A stretch of DNA of 26,830 bases from Acephala macrosclerotiorum (taxonomy: Eukaryota; Ascomycota; Leotiomycetes; Helotiales; Mollisiaceae): NCBI GenBank assembly GCA_014904845.1, contig MU119695.1, positions 1 to 26,830 of the forward strand, given 5' to 3'. The notes under the pieces are model-generated. The model was not told where the DNA came from, ran no database searches, and worked only from the letters and a program-made list of their open reading frames with translations. Positions 20,652-26,830 of the stretch are shown here, piece after piece. The stretch's first letter is position 1. Every line of letters begins with the position of its first letter. Both the position numbers and the translations under genes were made by a program.

Positions 20652-21413
20652 TCAAAGGCTCTCGACGTATGAATGGACGAACACCAGGCTTGATGACAGA
20701 CAGGTGCTGTACTTGGAGTTCGGTGTTGCTTTGCGGTTTACATCTCAGTGAGCGTGGAGTTGCAATAGCGAGAGCGAGAAAGCGCTGTTTAGCGGATACA
20801 ATAATGAATGAATGAATGAATGACTTGAAACACAAATATTGATGCTTTTTGCTTGTGAATACTGTCTGACCTGCCAGCTTCGACTTGACCTCGTGATCTG
20901 CTCTTTGTCATTCTGAAAGCGCGGGATAGTGGAACACTTTCATTCCAAATCAAGTAGACAAAATTTCCATTGCCTCTCTCCGCTCATCGAAGTCAATCAG
21001 ATGCACTTAATTCTGGGTAAAGAATAATTTGATCACGTGCGACATCGATGGGTGCTGGGCGGTAGGATGCTTAAATAAAATTTCCTGCAACGACAACACA
21101 TCCCTCCTGCAGCCTCAGAATCCAGCGATCCAATTCTCCTAAACCATCAATATTCCAACGATTGACACTGTGTGCTTGTGCGACGAGCAGGAGCTGGAAG
21201 AAATCAGGATGAACGGTATCACGTGAGAGGAATTATCACTTCCATTAGTCTCTATTCTTCGAGCTCATCTTGCCCCTTTGAAAATTCCTGATCGTTCTAT
21301 GTCTTGATTTATTTCTTCTCCTCTCTTTCTGCGGGTGCAATCTAGAGTTCCAGACAGCCTCTTCACCCAATAGCCTTCCATGATGAAGCTGTGCCAAAAG
21401 AAAACTTCCCTTC
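20652..21413. other. intergenic region after the HAD hydrolase gene
   Basis: Mainly 3' sequences of the two converging genes. It contains an AATG tetranucleotide run at 20803-20822. Near 21070 a TTAAATAAAA stretch and CA-rich sequence precede an ATG at 21209, but the reading frame closes after five codons and no convincing spliced continuation was found. Confidence 0.45.
20803..20822. repeat. (AATG)5 tetranucleotide repeat
   Basis: Five copies of AATG in the presumed 3' untranslated region, about 150 bp after the HAD hydrolase stop codon. Confidence 0.85.
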
Positions 21414-22087
21414 TCAGAAGGAGTTTGTTTGAATTGAACCCTCTCCTTCAGCAATGATCTCCGTGATCCGCATATGCGTCAGAACGCCTGCCTCCGCCGC
21501 TCTCCCGAATGTATTTTCTTGACGTGTTTTCGCCTTCGTCGTTGCAATTTTTTGGATAACCATGTTGAGAGGCGCGGTCCCCTTCTTTTTGTCATCGGTG
21601 GGAAAGCTACCTCCTCCATTCTTTTGGCCATCGGCTCCAAAGTTACCTCCTACATTCTCCATAATCGTATCGGGCGTTTGATTGGCTTGTGTCTTGGTAT
21701 ATCGAACTAGGTCTGCGGCTGTGGATGCCGGTGCTGGAGACAGCTGTGTTGAACATAAGCAATGCGAACTGAATAGCAAGATATGTTTGGGCTTACAGGA
21801 AATGCAGGCTCTCTGACTGTAGCTTGGATGGTTTTGTCAGGCATGTCCGACTCCGTCCTTCTTACCTCACGCTGAACGTCTTGAAGTATCTCGCTTTGGG
21901 CAGCAGCAAGACACAGAGTCAATTGCGTCTTCTCTCTTTCGAGACCCTGTAGTGCAACAAAATTCCGTCTCTCCTTCCCTTTCAACACTTTCCAGTACCT
22001 TAGTCGAAGTGAAGGCTGCGTATATCGACCAAGAACTTTGATGGGGATGGCAACCTTAAAGGTCATCTCCAGAGCCTTATTTTCCAT
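21414..22087 (-). CDS. hypothetical two-exon gene, 206 aa
   Basis: Exon 1 (22087-21797) and exon 2 (21743-21414) join across a 53-nt GTAAGC..CACAG intron. The reading frames match, which is good evidence for a real gene. The product starts MENKALEMTFKVAIPIKVLG. The middle part (YWKVLKGKERRNF, ALQGLEREKTQLTLCLAAAQ) is a charged helical stretch. It faintly resembles the helical module found at the N-terminus of many fungal NACHT/ankyrin (STAND) proteins, where a 'WPL..KE...LEREKSLL.LAL' pattern occurs; that link is inference. The C-terminal half is Gly/Asp/Lys-rich and ends AEGEGSIQTNSF. No membrane segment or enzyme motif was seen. The frame stays open upstream of 22087 without an ATG, so an earlier exon may be missing. 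It ends about 550 bp from the transposon. Confidence 0.55.
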
Positions 22088-22630
22088 TCTCGAATGTTTA
22101 AATTGTGGGCGTAGATGTGCTCCAATGTTTTGGGCTGTGTGAAGAGAATGAGGCTCATAAATGGGGGTACATTCCAATCATTTTGACGGCAGATTTCGTG
22201 TTGAGGGCCACCGGGTCATACGGAATTCTTCTTGGTTGCTTCTAAGGCTCTATATCTCGCACGTGGCCGGAGGATGAGTCAACGTGTTAAATTTTGCTTG
22301 AGTCCTCTGAAGCGCAGCCCCGTCGGAGACAGAAAGGAACTTGCCATTTGGAGTAATAGGTCGAGTCTCAAGCCGAAATAGGGCGGGGGCGCGAGGCAAA
22401 CCGAGGCGAGGTGGTACAGAACAGCCACATCTGCAACGCCCCACAGAAGGCAACCCGACTACCTAATTGAGATTCTAAAGCCGCGAAACGCTGACAATAT
22501 TGCAGAACAATTTCTTCTTGCTCGTTTCGCGATATTATGGGGCAGACTAATTTATGCCCACGAGGTGCCCAACAGCCTTGATTGCCCGAGCCACGAAATG
22601 ATTCGCTTCAGATGCACATCAGCAGGTGTA

Positions 22631-22638
22631 AAACTGCC
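22631..22638. repeat. left target-site duplication AAACTGCC
   Basis: AAACTGCC lies directly before the TAGG end of the transposon and is repeated exactly directly after its CCTA end at 23389-23396. An 8-bp duplication is the length produced by hAT transposases. Confidence 0.85.
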
Positions 22639-23388
22639 TAGGTTGGTCATGGGGCCCCATGGGGCGACTTTTCGGAATCCGGCCCCGCCCCACGGTGACC
22701 CATGGGTTTGAGGATATACTAGGACCGCCTCATGGGCCCCCAAAGCCCATAACGGGGCCCATGGGTCCTTATATTTTATGCGAATATAATGTAAACATAA
22801 AATCAGGTATAAATTAGTATAAAATATAAAGAATGCGTAAAATATATGTTTTATTTAAATAAAGTACTTAGAAAACACGTAAAAACACCAAGATTCACGT
22901 GAAAATCACGTCTTTTTATTTTTTATATTTTGCGATTTTGCTCGATGTTTTTTTCTTTTTTTTAATAAAAATAAAACAAAGCTTGCAATTCTTATTATTT
23001 TCAATTCGGGTAGCGTTTCGAGCGACCGGTAAATTAAAAGGAAATGTTGATCGAGAATTCGAATGCGCTCGACTCTCCAGGAAGCTCGAGGCAATTCCCT
23101 CGAGCTTTTTTATATATGCGGCTTATTTAGAGTTTTGAGGCTTAAATTTTTAATTTGAGCCTTAATCTTTAATTAAGTTTTAAGTTTATTTTTAAATATA
23201 TTTTGTTCATATTTATATTTTCATCAAACTTACAAATAATTTATTTTCGAGCAATAAATTAATTAATAAAAAAAGTATATCTTCGAAAAATTCAAAAGAA
23301 GACACTACGAAAAATATTTGAATGTGGCCCCATGAGGCGGTTTTCCATATGGGGCCCCGAGGACCATGGGGCCATGTGACGTAGCCTA
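22639..23388. mobile_element. 750-bp non-autonomous DNA transposon (hAT-like MITE)
   Basis: The element begins TAGGTTGGTCATGG and its other end, read in reverse complement, begins TAGGCTACGTCACATGG. These are short imperfect terminal inverted repeats. Both sides are flanked by the same 8 bp (AAACTGCC). Next to each end lie GC-rich subterminal repeats of CATGGGGCC/GGCCCCATG. A perfect 13-bp inverted pair, ACCGCCTCATGGG at 22724-22736 and its complement at 23329-23341, also marks the two ends. The core (about 22760-23320) is very A/T-rich and includes a hairpin at 23082-23107. No transposase coding sequence fits inside, so it would need an enzyme supplied in trans. An 8-bp duplication, TA-starting ends and GC-rich subterminal repeats point to hAT; the assignment is by structure, not by homology. 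Confidence 0.82.
23082..23107. other. perfect hairpin in the transposon core
   Basis: AAGCTCGAGG and CCTCGAGCTT form a 10-bp perfect stem with a six-base loop (CAATTC), followed by six T residues. It sits in the A/T-rich middle of the element. Its role is unknown; a T-run after a stem resembles a transcript end but proves nothing in a eukaryote. Confidence 0.6.
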
Positions 23389-23396
23389 AAACTGCC
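23389..23396. repeat. right target-site duplication AAACTGCC
   Basis: Exact copy of the 8 bp at 22631-22638, placed immediately after the right end (CCTA) of the transposon. Confidence 0.85.
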
Positions 23397-23683
23397 TTTA
23401 GAGCGCCATCTAGGAGCACACTTCTTCGTCAAACTGCTTTAATAGGATATTTTCATGTATAACAGTATTTGAATAGGGCATGATCTTCGACTGTTATTTA
23501 CAGCTTGCTTGTTGCTCATGAGTGACGGTCGAATTGAACATAATATCCTGGTCAGGGCCATTTCCGCTCGCTCAGGAGTGGTTCAACCCATCGCTTTCGC
23601 CGGCGATGCAAATGCCTCCATCCAAAAAGCACAGAACTTTTACACTTTCTTCAATTGCTTTTGCACTATCCAAACAAGCGGAG

Positions 23684-24608
23684 ATGAAGGCAGGTACTAC
23701 TTGATCAACCCTCGATACCACCTCTGACAATTTGATTGCTTTAGAGGCTGAATATCACGTTGTCATCGAGTTGGAAGAAGATCACAGCGGGCCGAAACCT
23801 AAGAGCAGTAAATCTAAGCGGCTGAGATGGAAGATCCGTGGTTGGCTTAATACCACTCGAAGAAGAGCTACAGCAACGTTCCTCGGTATCATGCTGCTGA
23901 ATGGGATTATACTTCTCATTGTCCTTCCCATACTTCATTCTTAAGGACTGCTTGGCGGAAAAAAGTCAGTATTATGATTGGAGCCACAAGCTCTGCAAAG
24001 GTTTCTTCCTAACTTTATACAGTTCTTCCAATTTGGCATCAACAGCAACTCACTACATCAACGCGACAGCGATACAAATACAAACTGGAGGCTATGTCGG
24101 TTGCTTCTAAGACAGCATGTGGGTTGACCAAAGCTCAGGTCCGGCGTGACGTACATTAGATGGGATATCCTTCGACTGGTCCCACAACAAGAAGATGACG
24201 AATCAGCACTGTGCGGATCTGTGCAGTGGGTTGGGCTACAGCTATTTTGGGACATGATACTGTTGGTTCCAGCTCTCCTCACTTCCTAAGCTCTTCTATC
24301 TTTGAACATGTGCTTAGGGGGTCGATGCTGAACTGAATTTCGCAGTCGCACAACGCTTTTGTGGTAACAAGATCAATTCGCAAGCGTCTCTGGTTGGAGA
24401 GCAGAATTGCAACACCCCGTGCGATGGTAATAAGACGGAAGCTTGCGGGGGTACATGGAATACGAGCATATTTTACAGCAAGTCTTCCAGGAGTTCCTCT
24501 CTATTACTCCACACATTAACGCTGATGATACTTCGAACCTTCACAGTTCCGACGTCCACAAAGCTGAACCCCAATCGATTTCAGGAATTCAGTACGTCGA
24601 AATCATGA
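23684..24608 (+). pseudogene. decayed type II membrane protein with WSC domain
   Basis: Hand-spliced exons 23684-23693, 23745-23964, 24023-24261 and 24346-24608 keep one reading frame; the introns (51, 58 and 84 nt) have good branch and acceptor sites. The product would have a charged N-terminal tail (EAEYHVVIELEEDHSG ... KSKRLRWKIRGW), a membrane helix (ATFLGIMLLNGIILLIVLPI) and a WSC carbohydrate-binding domain. WSC landmarks: YVGCF, RTLDGISFD, MTNQHCADLCSGLGYSYFG, RFCGNKI, QNCNTPCDGNKTEACGGTW. The frame is broken by TAA 23942-23944, TAA 24108-24110, TGA 24147-24149 and TGA 24255-24257. The family's C-Y-C-G motif reads R-F-C-G, losing one cysteine. Several stops could be C-to-T changes (CAA to TAA, CGA to TGA), as repeat-induced point mutation makes, but this is untested. 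The true start may be an earlier ATG such as 23609. The transposon ends about 290 bp upstream. Confidence 0.78.
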
Positions 24609-24615
24609 CTGCCCC

Positions 24616-25368
24616 TTATTCCTCCTCCCAAACCCACACCACCGTTTCCCCAAGCTCCTCCTTCCAAACATACAACCTCGTCAAAGCTTCAGCACGCGAA
24701 TACTGAGGCTCAATCTCAGTATTAACACAACCTTTCAGTACCGAATCAATAGTAGGATAGCTTTCCCTGCGTTGTTTGGCCCATTTTCTGAGTATGAATT
24801 GGGCGTCGGTTTGTGCTTCTTTTGCGTCTATTTCTACGGTTTGTTAGCTTTAATGGATTGGAGAGGAAGGAAGGGAAGGGAGGGTACATTTCAAAGCTCG
24901 AGCTCGGCGCTCTGCATAAGTTAGGATCTTCGGCGGCGGGACTGGAAGTGGTGGTTCGCGGAATGCGTTCATGGATAAGGCGCGAATCTCGCTGGTGTAG
25001 TCTTCTACTTGCAACTTGACCAACCCTTTCGAACTCATTTCTTTTTCTTCGTCGTCTAGATTTCGTTGCTCTGTTTCCCAGTCTTCTTCCACATGGTACA
25101 CGATAGCCAGCTTTTCGATGCTGATACCAATACTGGAGCTCTCAGTTGGCTGCGGGACTTGATCGGGTTCCAGTTCCTTGCCAAATTGGCTGTTTTGTCC
25201 TTGCGTTGGGACTTGTAGTTTAGTCCCGGAATGTTGTCAGTCTTTCTCCATCTTTCTATAACAAGGATGCGAGGCTTACATTTCAGTCTCCATTGTGCCG
25301 AAGTCTCGAGGAATGATCTGCTCCCGAAGTTCCTTGGGCGAGGGGACTTTGCGACCGTAGAATGACAT
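24616..25368 (-). CDS. hypothetical three-exon gene, 200 aa
   Basis: Exons 25368-25280, 25189-24888 and 24827-24616, with introns of 90 and 60 nt (CTAAAC and CTAAC branch sites), add up to exactly 201 codons. The start MSFYGRKVPSPKELREQIIP follows an AAG-ATG context. The middle is acidic and helical (SIGISIEKLAIVYHVEEDWE, QRNLDDEEKEM), followed by a proline patch (REPPLPVPPPK) and YAERRARALK. The last exon encodes AKEAQTDAQFILRKWAKQRR, a likely amphipathic helix, and ends in WVWEEE. No domain, signal peptide or membrane segment was recognised, so it is probably a soluble intracellular protein. The open frame, in-phase introns and amino-acid composition argue that it is real. It converges with the WSC pseudogene (7 bp between stop codons) and diverges from the gene at 25904. 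Confidence 0.65.
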
Positions 25369-25903
25369 CTTGTTTGCTGAATCTCGACAATATGACTTTG
25401 TGTATGGAGAGCATCATATTTTTGATTTATTCATATCGATTTTGATGTGAACTAGTAGCTGGCGGTCTTCTCGCTCAGCCCCAAGATGCGAGAGCTTGGT
25501 ACTAGAGATGGAGACAAGGTTTGGTTCTCCACCCCAGATACATACCCATATCCGCGATTTTCTGAGCAGGCAGGAATACTTCTGGAAAGAACTTCGTTCT
25601 GGATTATTGTAGGAATGTGTATATTCTATGCCTAGAGCATGTTCTTCCGTCGAGATGTTCGCTTGAGGTGGGGCTCCCCCTGAATTACGCGAGAACTAAA
25701 GTCGGCCCCAAGATCTCATCGAGGGACTATCATAGCGTTCCCGCCTCATCGATCATATGAACATGATACACGCGAGTTACTGGTAGTCCAGACCAATTCA
25801 ATGAATAAGATGATCAAGGCAGCTCCCGATTGAAGTTTCAAAGAACGAAATGTTGCCAGAAATATCGCAGCCGAGATTGGGTCGCCCGCCGCAAAACGAC
25901 ACC
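25369..25903. promoter_or_regulatory. divergent intergenic region between two unknown genes
   Basis: 535 bp separate the start codons of two genes transcribed away from each other, so both promoters should lie here. No TATA box, repeat or operator-like palindrome is obvious. Shared regulation is possible but not shown by the sequence. Confidence 0.4.
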
Positions 25904-26643
25904 ATGGTTTGCAAACAACTTTTGAAGATGATCTTGAATCAAGATGCTGGCAAGAACAGCAAGTTAGTTAAGTATTCTCCATTCTAAAACATCAACTAAT
26001 CCCACTTCAGATCCAAGAAAACACTTCCAGCACAAAAGCAAGCTAAGGAAATCCTCACCCTAGCAGAAGAACGCGACCAATGGCTCAGAAAGGTACTTCC
26101 TTCATTACCATCTTATATGGAAGTCCATAGACTCATCAATTCCACAGATCTCATGCAAGCACGAGTACACAGCCACCTTCATCAAATTCATGATCTTCCG
26201 CATCTCCGCCTTAGGACTCTATTCCACCATCGACCCTTCTCTCAATTCCCTACCGCACACCCACCAAAAAGTGCAATCTCAAGATAACGCAAAACACTGA
26301 CCGAGAAAACGAACTCTTCTATATCCTCGGCTCAGACCAAGGACAAGCCTACCACTTCGTGAAAATCACCCTCCCGCAAGCTCGAAACACAAAACTAGCA
26401 CAAGAGGAGAAACAACTCGATAAAGAGATCGAAACTTGTCAAGATAAAATGGAGAAATTCATATTGACATCTAAAGCGGCTAGGATTGGAAAACAGATGA
26501 AGGAATGCGATCAATCGATGCAATTCCATTATCCTGTTATGGAAAGGATGGCGACTATGGAGAAGGGGAGAGGGAGAGGGAGAGGGAGAGGGAGAGGGAG
26601 AGGGAGAGGGAGAGGGAGAGGGAGAGAGATGGAGATTGGATGA
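25904..26643 (+). CDS. hypothetical gene, apparent frameshift, Gly-Arg repeat tail
   Basis: ATG 25904 sits in a good context (ACACCATGG). Exons 25904-25962, 26011-26092 and 26148 onward, with introns of 48 and 55 nt, read MVCKQLLKMILNQDAG, then SKKTLPAQKQAKEILTLAEE, then ISCKHEYTATFIKFMIFRIS, and stop at TGA 26298-26300 (97 aa). One base over, the next frame continues protein-like through DRENELFYILGSDQG, a coiled-coil-like KLAQEEKQLDKEIETCQDKM, and (Gly-Arg)10, to the stop at 26641-26643. No GT donor could make the switch, so a one-base change is likely, perhaps in the A5 run at 26264-26268. It may be a true mutation or a sequencing error. The family is unknown; the Gly-Arg tail could bind nucleic acid. 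Confidence 0.5.
26566..26625. repeat. (GGGAGA)10 hexanucleotide repeat
   Basis: Ten perfect GGGAGA units. In the frame of the second part of the gene starting at 25904 they code for ten Gly-Arg pairs. The purine strand is entirely G/A, so it can also form triplex-type structures. Confidence 0.95.
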
Positions 26644-26830
26644 TGGCGTGTAAGTGCGTGAAGAAGAGCGTGCCGGTTGTGTTTTGGGGGCTGGGGTGTG
26701 AGAGAGGAGGCCCGAGTATTTGTGATGATAGAAACCTTGAATGTATACTTTGATGATCCGTTACGTGAGCTTCATGTATGCCTTTCCCTCAGCAAGACCA
26801 CCACTCTCTTACTTCATAACACGACAAAGT
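26644..26830. other. 3' flank to the window edge
   Basis: 187 bp after the stop of the Gly-Arg-repeat gene. No feature recognised. Confidence 0.5.

Noticed and set aside
21209..21300. Possible plus-strand gene start after a TTAAATAAAA and CA-rich leader
   Set aside because: The frame closes after five codons, and the best spliced continuation ends within about 20 codons.
22750..23320. A/T-rich core read as a RIP-degraded coding region or centromere-like block
   Set aside because: Its borders coincide with the transposon ends and target duplication, so it is better explained as the element's core.

Overview
The window looks like nuclear DNA of a filamentous ascomycete (Pezizomycotina, possibly Leotiomycetes; the class is a guess). 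The evidence is the set of gene families: a HET-domain protein, a HOS3-type histone deacetylase, a eukaryotic queuine tRNA-ribosyltransferase, a 2EXR protein, a mitochondrial AFG1-like ATPase, a CECR5/YKR070W-like HAD hydrolase and a WSC-domain protein. The introns are also typical: about 46-90 nt, GT..AG, often with CTAAC or CTGAC branch sites. No tRNA, rRNA, CRISPR or bacterial-style operon was seen.

Layout. 1-1578 (-): a broken HET-domain gene running off the left edge. 2671-4515 (-): a cell-surface protein with one membrane span and a Ser/Thr-rich stalk. 4516-6453: mostly empty, with a 16-bp minisatellite at 6063-6174. 6454-10154 (-): HOS3-like histone deacetylase. 10613-11918 (-): queuine tRNA-ribosyltransferase catalytic subunit in three exons. 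13304-14098 (+): 2EXR protein. 15496-17312 (+): AFG1/LACE1-like ATPase in four exons. 19053-20651 (+): HAD hydrolase with a mitochondrial-type N-terminus. 21414-22087 (-): a two-exon gene of unknown function.

The right quarter is the accessory-looking part. It starts with a 750-bp non-autonomous DNA transposon at 22639-23388, with an exact 8-bp target duplication (AAACTGCC) and TAGG..CCTA ends, most like the hAT superfamily. Next comes a decayed type II membrane WSC-domain gene (23684-24608, +) with four in-frame stops. It converges, 7 bp apart, on an intact-looking 200-aa gene of unknown function (24616-25368, -). That gene is divergent from another unknown gene (25904-26643, +), which appears frameshifted and carries a (GGGAGA)10 repeat encoding Gly-Arg repeats.

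The conserved genes are housekeeping functions (chromatin, tRNA modification, mitochondrial upkeep) and do not form one pathway. I see no secondary-metabolite or defence cluster. The best new observations are the transposon with its target duplication, the two nonsense-broken genes (HET and WSC) and the reconstructed unknown genes. Exon models were made by hand from splice signals and frame continuity and have not been tested against transcripts.
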